A stretch of DNA of 32,011 nt from Methanobrevibacter sp. (GTDB taxonomy: Archaea; Methanobacteriota; Methanobacteria; Methanobacteriales; Methanobacteriaceae), in NCBI GenBank assembly GCA_030539795.1, contig JAUNXN010000007.1, positions 1-32,011 on the forward strand, in the 5' to 3' direction. The first letter of the stretch is position 1. Each line of letters opens with the position of its first letter. Below, piece after piece: positions 15,899 through 24,205 of the stretch. The translations under genes were made by a program, and so were the position numbers. A model generated the notes under the pieces. It searched no databases and was not told the DNA's origin. It saw only the letters and a program-made list of their open reading frames with translations.

Positions 15899-17043
15899 GG
15901 TGCTCCCGCATAAGGGGTAAAACCTTCCTCAAAGTGTTCACAGACTTTTTCCAGCTCTTCGGGAATGTCTATTTTTTGAGTACAGAAATCAAGGCAGGTT
16001 CCGCAGTATGTGCATTCGTCGGCAGGAACTTTTTCATCAGCCAACTTATCGAAGTATAATCTGTAAATGTCGGATTCCGGCTGGTTTTTGCTTAGATTAT
16101 ATAAACTGAAGTATTCTGGAATAGGAATCATTTCAGGACAGGCATCTACACAGTATCCGCATTCGCTGCATGGCACCGCAACGCTTTCGGCTAATTTTTG
16201 CGCCATCTTTTCGAGGAATTCGCTTTCTTCATCGCTCAATACTTCAAAGTTTTCATAGGTATCGCAGTTATCGATTAAATCATCCATTTTGCTCATTCCA
16301 CTTAAAACCATTTTGACATGCTCAAGGGATGCGCAGAACCTTATTGCAAAACTGGCTATTGACTTGTCAGGATTGAACTCCTTGAACTCATTTTTAATCT
16401 CATCGGAAGGGTTTACAATGACTCCTCCCTTTAAGGGTTCCATAACATAGACATCGAGTCCATGCTTAACGCACAGGTCATAGCACTTGTGAGCTTCAAT
16501 TGCCGGATCTTCCCAGTCGAGGTAGTTTAATTCCAGCTGAACAACGTCTAGGATATCAGCGTATTTGTCCAATACCTTTTCCAATAGATCTGATGTATCG
16601 TGGAAACTGAAACCGATTTTTTTAGCTATTCCGTCCTCTTTCATTTTTTTGATGTATTCAAAACTGTTATGGCTTTCAGCCAGTTTGAACCATGGGGTAT
16701 TGATGTTATGTATGAAAAATACGTCAAAATAGTCAATTCCAAGTCTTTCCAGCATTTCATTAACGAATTTTTCGTTGTCTTCCTGTGAAGTCAATGCCCA
16801 TGTAGGCATCTTGTCACATATTTTAAAGGACTCGCGTGGATATCTTTCAACAATGGCTTTTCTCATTGCTATTTCGCTCATTCCATTGTGATAGGCATAG
16901 GAAGTGTCAAAATAGTTGAAGCCTTTTTCCATGTAAATATCGACCATTTCATTAAATAATTCCTGGTCGATTGATGTCGGGTCATCCGCATTGGTTAGCG
17001 GAAGCCTCATGCATCCAAAACCGAATTTAGATTTGTAAGTCAT
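15895..17043 (-). CDS. Aldo/keto reductase with two 4Fe-4S cluster motifs
   Basis: A 382-aa fusion. The N-terminal AKR barrel shows GFGCMRLPLT, the tetrad residues D46, Y51 (FDTSYAYHNG), K78 (CDKMP) and H112 (FFIHNI), and a C-terminal ferredoxin-like segment with CSECGYCVDACP and CTYCGTCLDFC. This is the COG1453-type oxidoreductase common in anaerobes, presumably coupling carbonyl reduction to ferredoxin; the substrate is unknown. The gene is monocistronic, between converging and diverging neighbours. Upstream lie a TATA-like TTTATAAATT (about 17082-17091) and an inverted repeat at 17099-17119. Confidence 0.9.
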   Translation of the reverse strand: MTYKSKFGFGCMRLPLTNADDPTSIDQELFNEMVDIYMEKGFNYFDTSYAYHNGMSEIAMRKAIVERYPRESFKICDKMPTWALTSQEDNEKFVNEMLERLGIDYFDVFFIHNINTPWFKLAESHNSFEYIKKMKEDGIAKKIGFSFHDTSDLLEKVLDKYADILDVVQLELNYLDWEDPAIEAHKCYDLCVKHGLDVYVMEPLKGGVIVNPSDEIKNEFKEFNPDKSIASFAIRFCASLEHVKMVLSGMSKMDDLIDNCDTYENFEVLSDEESEFLEKMAQKLAESVAVPCSECGYCVDACPEMIPIPEYFSLYNLSKNQPESDIYRLYFDKLADEKVPADECTYCGTCLDFCTQKIDIPEELEKVCEHFEEGFTPYAGAP

Positions 17044-17098
17044 GTCTCTATCTCCAAAAAAATATAATTAATCTTAAATTTAATTTATAAATTATTTA

Positions 17099-17119
17099 AA
17101 TGTTGTTAATATCAACATT
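17099..17119. promoter_or_regulatory. Inverted repeat upstream of the aldo/keto reductase
   Basis: AATGTTG-TTAATAT-CAACATT has perfect 7-bp arms. It lies 56-76 nt upstream of the reductase start, next to the TATA-like sequence on the minus strand. It is a plausible operator; the bound protein is unknown. Confidence 0.4.
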
Positions 17120-17163
17120 AATTAAAAAAATTTTTTTCATCAAGTATTACTTCGATATTGCTC

Positions 17164-17228
17164 AAATATTAAATAGTTTTATTAATGTACAAGATTATAA
17201 TTATAATATTAATGTTTTATAAGGAGTA
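17164..17228 (+). promoter_or_regulatory. hypA-hypB promoter region
   Basis: A TATA-like AAATATTAAATAG begins at 17164. A 14-bp palindrome ATTATAATTATAAT (17194-17207) lies between it and the AAGGAG ribosome site (17220-17225). The palindrome is AT-only and may be chance. No NikR-type GTATGA/TCATAC pair was seen. Confidence 0.35.
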
Positions 17229-17233
17229 GTAAA

Positions 17234-17611
17234 ATGCACGAATTATCTATGGCTCAGGGCATTATTAATGCGGTTTTGGATACTGCCAATGAAAATAATG
17301 CGACTGAGGTTACTGAAGTTACCGTTGAAGTTGGTAGATTAGCTATGATTAATCCTGAACAGTTGCAGTTCATTTTAGGTGTTTTAGTTGAAAATACCTT
17401 AATGGAAGATGCAGAAATCAAATTTGAAGACATTCCTGCTGAAATCCAATGTTATGATTGTGATTTTAAAGGAGAAGCCATTTTGGATGATAAAGACCAT
17501 TATGCTCCTTTGGTAAAATGTCCAGAATGCGATAGCCTTAATGTGGAAACCTTAAACGGTAAGGATATTATTGTTAAGAATATAGTTATTGAAAAACCTG
17601 ATGATGCTTAA
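17234..17611 (+). CDS. hypA: Hydrogenase nickel incorporation protein HypA
   Basis: A 125-aa Ni/Zn metallochaperone delivering Ni to [NiFe]-hydrogenases. The N-terminus MHELSMAQ has the nickel-binding H2. The zinc site is two CxxC pairs, C73/C76 (CYDC) and C96/C99 (CPEC). The length is slightly above the usual 110-120 aa. An AAGGAG ribosome site precedes ATG 17234. hypB follows after 18 nt, so the two maturation factors are co-expressed. Hydrogenotrophic methanogens need both for their hydrogenases. Confidence 0.96.
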   Translation: MHELSMAQGIINAVLDTANENNATEVTEVTVEVGRLAMINPEQLQFILGVLVENTLMEDAEIKFEDIPAEIQCYDCDFKGEAILDDKDHYAPLVKCPECDSLNVETLNGKDIIVKNIVIEKPDDA

Positions 17612-17629
17612 ACAAATGGAGGAGAAAAT

Positions 17630-18283
17630 ATGCACCAAGTAGCAGATGTGGAAGTAGCAAAGAATATTATGGACGCTAATAAGAAATTAGCTCATAAAAA
17701 CTTACATAAATTAGAAGATAATGATATATTCTGTGTTGATTTTGTCGGAGCAATCGGTTCTGGTAAAACAACCCTCATAGAAGAAATCATTGACAATACC
17801 AATTATAAGATTGGTGTTTTAGCCGGAGATGTAATCTCCAAATTCGATGCAGGACGTATAGAAAAACATGATGTTCCTGTCGTCGGATTAAATACTGGAA
17901 AAGAATGTCACTTAGACGCACACTTAGTGGGACATGGCCTTGAAGACTTGCCATTAGACGATTTGGACATGGTAATCATTGAAAATGTGGGCAATTTGAT
18001 TTGTCCTGTTGACTTTGAACTTGGATCCCACTTGAGAATTGTCGTTGTAAGCGTTACCGAAGGTGACGACACAGTAGAAAAACATCCGATTATTTTCCAA
18101 ACTTCAGATGTGGTTGTAATTAACAAGGTGGATTTGGCGGATGCCGTTGGTGCTGATGCCGATAAGATGGTGGCAGATGCTAAAAAACTAAATCCGAATG
18201 TTCATGTTATCAAATCCAGCTTAAAGAAAGGCTGCGGTTTAGATGAAATTATTGCTGCAATTGAAGAAGCAAAAAATAATTAA
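17630..18283 (+). CDS. hypB: Hydrogenase nickel incorporation GTPase HypB
   Basis: A 217-aa SIMIBI-class GTPase acting with HypA in nickel insertion. It has the P-loop GAIGSGKTT (40-48), GDVISKFDAGRI, the Cys/His metal region GKECHLDAHLV, the Walker B-like IENVGNLICP and the G4 motif INKVDLAD. There is no N-terminal His-rich or CxxCGC extension, as is usual for archaeal HypB. A strong ribosome site, GGAGGAG, sits before ATG 17630. Confidence 0.96.
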   Translation: MHQVADVEVAKNIMDANKKLAHKNLHKLEDNDIFCVDFVGAIGSGKTTLIEEIIDNTNYKIGVLAGDVISKFDAGRIEKHDVPVVGLNTGKECHLDAHLVGHGLEDLPLDDLDMVIIENVGNLICPVDFELGSHLRIVVVSVTEGDDTVEKHPIIFQTSDVVVINKVDLADAVGADADKMVADAKKLNPNVHVIKSSLKKGCGLDEIIAAIEEAKNN

Positions 18284-18304
18284 ATAATCTGATTTGGTGG
18301 TTTC

Positions 18305-19336
18305 ATGAAGGTATGGATAGATATTTCAAATGCACCCCATGTAAGGTTCTTTAAGGATGTAATCAAGTATCTCGAAGCTGAAGGTGAGGATGTAATCGTT
18401 ACAGGCAGGCAGTTTGGTGATATCCATAAGTTAATGGAAATGTATGACATTGATTTCATATCCGTTGGAAAACATGGTGTAAGCCTATACGATAAGTTAA
18501 GGGAAAGCACATCAAGAGTTTATAATCTTGTTGATGTAATACATGATGAAAAGGTGGATGTTGCCCTTAGCAAGCATTCTATAGAACTTCCTAGAATCTC
18601 ATTCGGTTTAGGAATTCCTAGTTTGTACGTTTTAGACAACGAACATGCGCTTGCCGCCAATAAATTGACCCTTCCATTATGCGACAGGATCATTACACCA
18701 AGAATTATTGACATGTGGAAACTAATGAAATTTGGAGCCGACCCAAACACCATCATTTCCTATGACGGAACCTCCGAGTTAATGCATTTTAAAAGTTTCA
18801 AATATAATGATAACGTCTTTGATGAGTTAAACCTTGATTTAAAGCATCCGAAAACTATCCTGATGAGGCCGGAACCTTCACTTGCATCTTACCTGGATGC
18901 GGATTGCAGAAAATCAGTTCTATCCCCTATTGTCGATGAGCTGAAAAATGTTGCCAATATCCTGGTTCTTCCAAGATTCAAGGAACAGGCTGAAATATTC
19001 GAGGGCATAGATAACGTTTCTATTCTGAAACCTCCTGTCGACACTTCCAGTCTTATTAAAAAATGCGACTTGGTAATAGGTGCCGGTGGAACAATGAACA
19101 GGGAAGCCGCACTTCTGCAGACTCCTGTCATTTCATGCTATCCTGGTGAAACATTATCCGTGGACCAGTATTATATCAATCATGGCTTAATGTACAGGTC
19201 TCATGATACTGATGATGTTATCCATAAGGCTTTGGAATTCATTGTCAATCCTCATGAGGAAATTGAATTGAAAACTGATGATTTGTTCCAGGTCATTATA
19301 GATAATTTATATGATTTGGCTAAAAATGGTAAATAG
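18305..19336 (+). CDS. DUF354 family protein (glycosyltransferase-like fold)
   Basis: A 343-aa protein with the DUF354 opening MKVWIDISNAPHVRFFKDVI, a middle SKHSIELPRISFGLGIPSLYV, and a C-terminal nucleotide-sugar-site-like segment LVIGAGGTMNREAALLQTPVIS. The fold resembles GT-B enzymes of the WecB/MurG type. The specific reaction is unknown. It starts 21 nt after hypB with GGTGG before ATG, so it could be read through from hypAB although no functional link is evident. tRNA-Ala follows. Confidence 0.85.
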   Translation: MKVWIDISNAPHVRFFKDVIKYLEAEGEDVIVTGRQFGDIHKLMEMYDIDFISVGKHGVSLYDKLRESTSRVYNLVDVIHDEKVDVALSKHSIELPRISFGLGIPSLYVLDNEHALAANKLTLPLCDRIITPRIIDMWKLMKFGADPNTIISYDGTSELMHFKSFKYNDNVFDELNLDLKHPKTILMRPEPSLASYLDADCRKSVLSPIVDELKNVANILVLPRFKEQAEIFEGIDNVSILKPPVDTSSLIKKCDLVIGAGGTMNREAALLQTPVISCYPGETLSVDQYYINHGLMYRSHDTDDVIHKALEFIVNPHEEIELKTDDLFQVIIDNLYDLAKNGK

Positions 19337-19397
19337 TTTTTTATAGTAATACTTTCATATACTTATATAGCTATTTACTTTTTAATATTTTATTTGT

Positions 19398-19470
<73 letters not shown>

Positions 19471-19511
19471 TTTAATTTATTTTAAAAATAAAAAGAGATT
19501 GTGATTTAAAT

Positions 19512-20594
19512 ATGTTATTAATTGCTCAAAACCATTTACAATTAATTTTAGAAGTCGGGTTAATGCTATTTGTAACATTGGTATTTTGTCTTAACTTGAT
19601 TCCATTATCATTAAGTGTAGTGACATTCCTATCATTATTCTTAATGGGAGGTTTCACACTTCTTTTCGGAGCCGATATTGCACTTCTCGTAATATCTGCA
19701 AGTCAGGCAGAATTTACTCACCCATTTGGACCGATAGCGTTACTTGGTGCTGTAACAGCACTTGCTTCGCTGAAAGTGATGAAGGAATCGGGCGTGGACA
19801 TACGACCTCTTAGGAGATTCGTGATTCTATTCATCGGATGTATTACAATATTCGGTGGATTAATGCACAGGTCATTTTTAATCTTATGGTTATTAGGATT
19901 ATTCTTAGGTTATTTGATAATCTCAAAATCATTCAGGGAAAAATCAGTATTTACCATGAGAAGAATCCTGATATTCTTAGGCGCTGCAGGTGTAGGTTTC
20001 GTTCTTCTGGAAGTTATAGCCCGTGTAAGTGGTATGACAATTTTCTCCCCTCTTTTAAGGATGGGTAGGATTGAACAATACTCTTTTTCAAGTATCAAAA
20101 CCGTATTGCATAACATTCAATTAATAGGGCACAATGCAAAAGCATCCTATTGGGGTGCCGAAGGAACGGCCTTTGCTGAAGGATACATTACCTTGCCAAT
20201 GCAATTCGTATTGTTCTTCGGTCTTCCTTTCCCAATGTTTTTCGGAGTCCTGGTTAACCAAAAGGATACAATCGACTATATGCTTCCAGGTATCTTCGGT
20301 TGGGGATTCGACTTCGGTATCTTAGGTCTTGTAGGATTGATGGCATTTGTGCTTGGAACAATATTAATCGGTTTTAAGATATTGAATATCTACAGAGAGA
20401 AAAGAGAGAAAAACAACAAGAAATACTTGGGAAGAGAAGTATTATTAACTGGAGCATTAGCAGCATTCTGTGCACAGGCATTAATAGGATTATTTGTATT
20501 CAACAGATCTATCAACGGTATGGCGCTGTTGACTTTCATATTTGTAGGGGCACTGATTTTAGCTAATGTGGTCACACTTAAATCAAGAGAGTAG
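19512..20594 (+). CDS. Polytopic membrane protein, function unknown
   Basis: A 360-aa hydrophobic protein with roughly eight membrane segments, including LFVTLVFCLNLIPLSLSVV, GPIALLGAVTALASL, FVILFIGCITIFGGL, FLILWLLGLFLGYLI, ILIFLGAAGVGFVLLEVIA, FVLFFGLPFPMFFGVL, GILGLVGLMAFVLGTILI and MALLTFIFVGALILANVV. A basic loop REKREKNNKK comes before the last pair. I do not recognise the family. It lies just upstream of the DUF1890-DUF1894-metE set (10 nt to DUF1890) and probably belongs to that transcription unit. A wall-related or transport role is possible but unsupported. Confidence 0.8.
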   Translation: MLLIAQNHLQLILEVGLMLFVTLVFCLNLIPLSLSVVTFLSLFLMGGFTLLFGADIALLVISASQAEFTHPFGPIALLGAVTALASLKVMKESGVDIRPLRRFVILFIGCITIFGGLMHRSFLILWLLGLFLGYLIISKSFREKSVFTMRRILIFLGAAGVGFVLLEVIARVSGMTIFSPLLRMGRIEQYSFSSIKTVLHNIQLIGHNAKASYWGAEGTAFAEGYITLPMQFVLFFGLPFPMFFGVLVNQKDTIDYMLPGIFGWGFDFGILGLVGLMAFVLGTILIGFKILNIYREKREKNNKKYLGREVLLTGALAAFCAQALIGLFVFNRSINGMALLTFIFVGALILANVVTLKSRE

Positions 20595-20604
20595 AGGTAG
20601 TTAT

Positions 20605-21063
20605 ATGAAGGCTTTAGTATTGCTGGGATGTCCCGAAACCCCATCACAAACTCCAATGGCAGTTTATGTATTCAACAAATTAACAAAAATGGGTTATGAT
20701 ACCACAATTGCAGCAAATCCTGCAGCTTCCAAACTGGTAAGAATATCCGACCCTGAAGGACTTTATAATCTTAATTTGGTTGATTTGGAAAGAGCTTTAG
20801 GAGATATTAAAGAAGGGGATTATGATTTGTTGGTCGGTTTCGTTCACAAGGATGCGGCAGCATCATTTTTCGTAACATTCGAGCAGATTTTACAATGCAA
20901 ATCTTTGGCATTGGTATTTTCAAGAGATGCTGATGAAGTGGCTGAATTTGTCAATATGATTGAAGAAAGCGGAAGCAATGCTAAAATCACTGCAGTTAGA
21001 GCTTTCCATAATCCTTCACCGATTAAAGTTAAATTTGATAAAGCAATTAAGGAGTTTGAATAG
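20605..21063 (+). CDS. DUF1890 family protein
   Basis: A 152-aa protein starting MKALVLLGCPETPSQTPMAV, with a Rossmann-like alternation of strands and helices (DYDLLVGFVHKDAAASFFV, SLALVFSRDADEVAEFV). This matches the methanogen-specific DUF1890 family. The start is ATG 20605 after GAGAGGTAG; the open frame extends 39 nt upstream but overlaps the preceding gene and lacks a start context. One base separates its stop from the DUF1894 start. The function is unknown; the tight coupling to DUF1894 and metE suggests a role in methyl-group or cofactor handling. Confidence 0.8.
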   Translation: MKALVLLGCPETPSQTPMAVYVFNKLTKMGYDTTIAANPAASKLVRISDPEGLYNLNLVDLERALGDIKEGDYDLLVGFVHKDAAASFFVTFEQILQCKSLALVFSRDADEVAEFVNMIEESGSNAKITAVRAFHNPSPIKVKFDKAIKEFE

Positions 21064-21064
21064 C

Positions 21065-21379
21065 ATGTCATTCTGTTTGGATACTTACCTTCAGCAATCT
21101 GATAATTATGAAATCCATGCAGCCAGAGCAGGTTTTAAGGACTGCGCTATGATTATCCGTTATAAGGCTGAGGATATTGTTTACATTAAACCCGGTGATG
21201 AAGTTTTAGGCGTAAGGGTAATTGGAATTCCACCAATTCCAATAGGATTTGACCATAAAAAGGGAACTGTTTTTTTACCTTACACAAAACCTTGCCATGG
21301 AACTTCCGTTGTGGAGCTTCCAATCGATGAAGAAGAAATTGAAAAAATAAGAAAACTTGATACCGGTAATAAAAAATGA
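21065..21379 (+). CDS. DUF1894 family protein
   Basis: A 104-aa protein starting MSFCLDTYLQQSDNYEIHAA, with the Pro/Gly-rich segment RVIGIPPIPIGFD and a CHGTSVVELPIDEEEIE tail, matching methanogen DUF1894. ATG 21065 is chosen because it follows the DUF1890 stop by one base and begins the family region; upstream in-frame codons lie inside DUF1890. It overlaps the metE-type gene by 4 nt (ATGA), so DUF1890, DUF1894 and metE are translationally linked. Confidence 0.8.
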   Translation: MSFCLDTYLQQSDNYEIHAARAGFKDCAMIIRYKAEDIVYIKPGDEVLGVRVIGIPPIPIGFDHKKGTVFLPYTKPCHGTSVVELPIDEEEIEKIRKLDTGNKK

Positions 21380-22320
21380 AATCAACTGTTGTAGGGAGTT
21401 TTCCAGCTTCTGAAAGCTCTCCATCTAATTTTAAAGATAAACTGCTAAATAGCTTTGGAGCATATGACCCATTCAAGGAAGCCATCAAAAGCAGCGTCAT
21501 TGCTCAGCTTGATGCCGGAGTGGATATAATCTCTGACGGTCAGGTCAGGGGAGATATGGTTTCTATCTTCACAAAATACATTCCTGGAATGAAGATTGAG
21601 GATGGAAACACATTCATTGTGGGAAAGATTAGAAATCCGACTCAAGAAATTTCCATTAATGATTTGCAATACGCCAAGAAGGTCATGACTGACTATTACG
21701 GCGGTAAAATTCCTGAAGGCAAAGGAGTAAAGGGAATCATTACAGGTCCCAATACCATTGTCCACTCTTCAAGAATTCAGTCTTTCTATAAAAGCAAAGA
21801 GGATGCCATTATCGATTTGGCTCACAGTTTGAAGGTTGAAGTCGATGCAATCGCTAAAAAGGTGGAGCCTGTCTACATTCAAGTGGATGAGCCGTTTCTG
21901 TCAACTGGAATGGTTGATATGAAAGTTGCCCGTGAAGCTATCGGAATTATCAAGGATGGTTTGGATGTTCCTTTGGCAATGCATGTCTGCGGTCTTTTAA
22001 ATGATGCATTTAAGGATTTGGCTACTTTTGATATTGATATTTTGGACATGGAATTTGCCGGAAACAATGTCAATATGGGTGTTCTTGAGGAAAATGCATA
22101 TCTTCTTAAGGATAAAATGGTAGGATTCGGATGCGTCGATTCATCAGTTAATGAAGTTGATGATGTTTCGGATGTTGATGAGTTGGTGAGCAAAGCTATT
22201 GATATTGTCGGTAAAGACAAATTGCTTTTGGATCCTGATTGCGGTCTTAGAAGAGCTCCAAAAGACGTTGCCTTTAAGAAATTAAAATTGATGAATGAAA
22301 TTAAGGATAAGTACAGTTAG
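21376..22320 (+). CDS. metE: Core MetE-type methionine synthase
   Basis: A 314-aa protein corresponding to the C-terminal catalytic half of cobalamin-independent methionine synthase. It has the opening VVGSFPAS, the substrate region GVDIISDGQVRGDM, VQVDEP-type YIQVDEPFLS, the zinc ligands in MHVCG and DPDCGLRRAP, and a Glu in DMEFAGNN. Methanogen core-MetE proteins lack the folate-binding N-terminal half and take the methyl group from a corrinoid donor. The start overlaps DUF1894 by 4 nt. All zinc-site residues appear present. Confidence 0.85.
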   Translation: MKSTVVGSFPASESSPSNFKDKLLNSFGAYDPFKEAIKSSVIAQLDAGVDIISDGQVRGDMVSIFTKYIPGMKIEDGNTFIVGKIRNPTQEISINDLQYAKKVMTDYYGGKIPEGKGVKGIITGPNTIVHSSRIQSFYKSKEDAIIDLAHSLKVEVDAIAKKVEPVYIQVDEPFLSTGMVDMKVAREAIGIIKDGLDVPLAMHVCGLLNDAFKDLATFDIDILDMEFAGNNVNMGVLEENAYLLKDKMVGFGCVDSSVNEVDDVSDVDELVSKAIDIVGKDKLLLDPDCGLRRAPKDVAFKKLKLMNEIKDKYS

Positions 22321-22325
22321 ATAAT

Positions 22326-22784
22326 ATGGATTTCGGATTTTCATTTGTCGGATTAGTTTTTTTAGCAATGCTGTTTGTTCCGAATATCCTCTGGTCCAAA
22401 TGCCAACCTAAAGATTATGAAAGGTTTTCAAAAAACGAGAACAGACTTTTGCTTATTTTGGAGAGAATCGGGGAAGTTTTAGTTACCTGTTTGGTTTTAT
22501 TAACAGCTATTAAGTTCAGCTGGTCATTAGTGTTGGCCATTGCATTTTTCCTGATGATTATATATGAGTTTTATTGGTTGAGATATTTCAAAGGCAATCA
22601 TACCATGAAAGACATGTATTCAAGCTTCTTGGCCATTCCTCTTCCAGGCGCCACATTGCCTGTTTTGGCCATTTTCCTTTTGGGGATATATGCAAATAAT
22701 GTTTTTCTAATAATTTCGGCAGTAATTTTAGGAATCGGACACATTGGAATTCACTATAATCATCAAAAGGAAGTCAATTCTTAA
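22326..22784 (+). CDS. Small membrane protein, function unknown
   Basis: A 152-aa protein with four or five membrane segments (FSFVGLVFLAMLFVPNIL, VLVTCLVLLTAI, LVLAIAFFLMIIYEFYWL, LPVLAIFLLGIY, VFLIISAVILGIGHIGIH). A conserved-looking loop reads ILWSKCQPKDYERFSKNENR before the second segment. It starts 5 nt after the metE stop and is likely co-transcribed. I do not recognise a named family, though proteins of this shape occur in Firmicutes and methanogens. Confidence 0.75.
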   Translation: MDFGFSFVGLVFLAMLFVPNILWSKCQPKDYERFSKNENRLLLILERIGEVLVTCLVLLTAIKFSWSLVLAIAFFLMIIYEFYWLRYFKGNHTMKDMYSSFLAIPLPGATLPVLAIFLLGIYANNVFLIISAVILGIGHIGIHYNHQKEVNS

Positions 22785-22785
22785 T

Positions 22786-22795
22786 ATTTAAATAC
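22786..22795 (+). promoter_or_regulatory. TATA box before nfeD-stomatin
   Basis: TATTTAAATA lies 43 nt upstream of ATG 22839, giving a predicted leader of about 20 nt that includes CAGGAGCGG. A second AATATTTAAA lies at about 22810-22819. Confidence 0.5.
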
Positions 22796-22838
22796 TTTAA
22801 GTAACAAGTAATATTTAAAAAAATCAGGAGCGGTTTAA

Positions 22839-23255
22839 ATGGATATTTTAATATGGGTATTTATTGCTGTAATATTCACTATATTTGAATTGGTAACCGG
22901 CACTTTCATTTTGATATGGTTTGCAGTAGGCTCAGTCGTTGCAGCCGTTTTAAACTATCTTGGATTTGACATTTATGTCCAGTTTATAGCTTTTGCAATC
23001 GTATCGTTAATGCTGATTCTGTCCACAAGAAGATTTGCAGACAGGATAACTCCAGAACCAACCAAAAAAACCACCGCAGAAAGGTTAATAGGAAAACACG
23101 GAAAAGTCATTCGCAAACGTGACGACAATAACTATATTGTCAATGTCAATGGTGAAGAATGGTCCGCTACCGGAGAAAACAATTTGGATGTTGATGATGA
23201 GGTAGAGATTATTGGAATTGAAAGCATAAAGCTTATCGTTAAAAAAATAGATTAA
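22839..23255 (+). CDS. NfeD family membrane protein
   Basis: A 138-aa short NfeD. Two or three membrane segments (ILIWVFIAVIFTIFELV, FILIWFAVGSVVAAVL, FIAFAIVSLMLIL) are followed by a soluble OB-fold domain starting LIGKHGKVIRK and ending DVDDEVEIIGIESIKLIVKK. NfeD proteins pair with stomatin-type SPFH proteins in membrane microdomains, and the SPFH gene follows here after about 12 nt. The long N-terminal protease domain of bacterial NfeD is absent, as in other short forms. Confidence 0.92.
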   Translation: MDILIWVFIAVIFTIFELVTGTFILIWFAVGSVVAAVLNYLGFDIYVQFIAFAIVSLMLILSTRRFADRITPEPTKKTTAERLIGKHGKVIRKRDDNNYIVNVNGEEWSATGENNLDVDDEVEIIGIESIKLIVKKID

Positions 23256-23267
23256 GGGGTAATGGAA

Positions 23268-24170
23268 ATGATGTTGTATATTTTAATTTTAATTGTTTTA
23301 GTCATTATAGGTTTAAAATCCGTAAGGATATTAAGGCCTTATGAAAAGGGTGTTGTTGAAAGATTAGGGAAATATAACCGTACCGTAGGAAGCGGTGTGG
23401 CCATTCTGATACCTTTCATAGAAAAGATCGTAAAGGTAGACTTGAGGGAACAGGTAGTTGACGTGCCTCCTCAAGAGGTCATTACAAAGGACAACACAGT
23501 AGTGGTTGTTGACTGCGTTATCTTTTATGAGGTCGTAGATGCATTCAATGCAACATATAATGTGGTCAATTTCTATCAGGCAATAACAAAACTGGCCCAA
23601 ACCAACCTGAGAAACATCGTCGGTGATTTGGAGCTTGACGAAACATTGACCTCCCGTGAAATGATCAATGCGGAATTGCGTGAAGTCTTGGATGTCGCTA
23701 CAGACAAATGGGGAAGCAAAGTAGTCCGTGTTGAGATACAGAAAATCGAACCTCCTCAAGATATCGTTGATGCAATGAGTAAACAGATGAAGGCCGAAAG
23801 ATATAAAAGAGCATCAATTTTGGAAGCAGAAGGTTATAAGCAATCCGAAATCAAGAAATCCGAAGGTGACAAGCAGGCAGCTATTCTTGAAGCTGAAGGT
23901 CAGGCCGAATCCCTTTTAAGAATTGCGGAAGCCGACAAAAAGGCAGCCATCCTGAGGGCTGAAGGGGAAGCCGCAGCAATCGAAAAGGTATATAGTGCAA
24001 TCCATGAAGGAAATCCGGATGATGGCTTGATTGCAGTTAAATACCTGGAATCATTGGAAAAGATTGCAGACGGCAATGCATCAAAAGTATTCCTGCCTTT
24101 GGATACCAGCGGAGTTTTAGGCTCTGTAGCAGGAATTGCAGAACTTTTTAAAGAGGATAAGAAAGAATAA
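23268..24170 (+). CDS. SPFH/Band 7 (stomatin-like) protein
   Basis: A 300-aa stomatin/QmcA-like protein. One N-terminal membrane segment (YILILIVLVIIGLK) precedes the Band 7 domain with VRILRPYEKGVVERLGKY, PFIEKIVKVDLREQVVDVP and VDCVIFYEV. A long Ala/Glu/Lys coiled coil follows (EAEGYKQSEIKKSEGDKQAA and EGQAESLLRIAEADKKAAI). The start at 23268 is preferred over ATG 23262, since AAGGGG (23254-23259) is 8 nt from the former and 2 nt from the latter. Partner of the upstream NfeD. Confidence 0.93.
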   Translation: MMLYILILIVLVIIGLKSVRILRPYEKGVVERLGKYNRTVGSGVAILIPFIEKIVKVDLREQVVDVPPQEVITKDNTVVVVDCVIFYEVVDAFNATYNVVNFYQAITKLAQTNLRNIVGDLELDETLTSREMINAELREVLDVATDKWGSKVVRVEIQKIEPPQDIVDAMSKQMKAERYKRASILEAEGYKQSEIKKSEGDKQAAILEAEGQAESLLRIAEADKKAAILRAEGEAAAIEKVYSAIHEGNPDDGLIAVKYLESLEKIADGNASKVFLPLDTSGVLGSVAGIAELFKEDKKE

Positions 24171-24190
24171 TTCCTCTTTTTCTTTTTTTA
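24171..24190 (+). terminator. T-tract terminator after the stomatin gene
   Basis: TTCCTCTTTTTCTTTTTTTA follows the stop codon directly. No stem is needed for archaeal U-tract termination. It lies just upstream of the DUF89 gene. Confidence 0.5.
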
Positions 24191-24205
24191 ATAGGTTGTG
24201 GTATC

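Noticed and set aside
19329-19378. Inverted repeat GTAAATAG/CTATTTAC between DUF354 and tRNA-Ala
   Set aside because: Arms are 8 bp, AT-only, and separated by 34 nt; likely chance given the stop codon and TATA-like bases involved.
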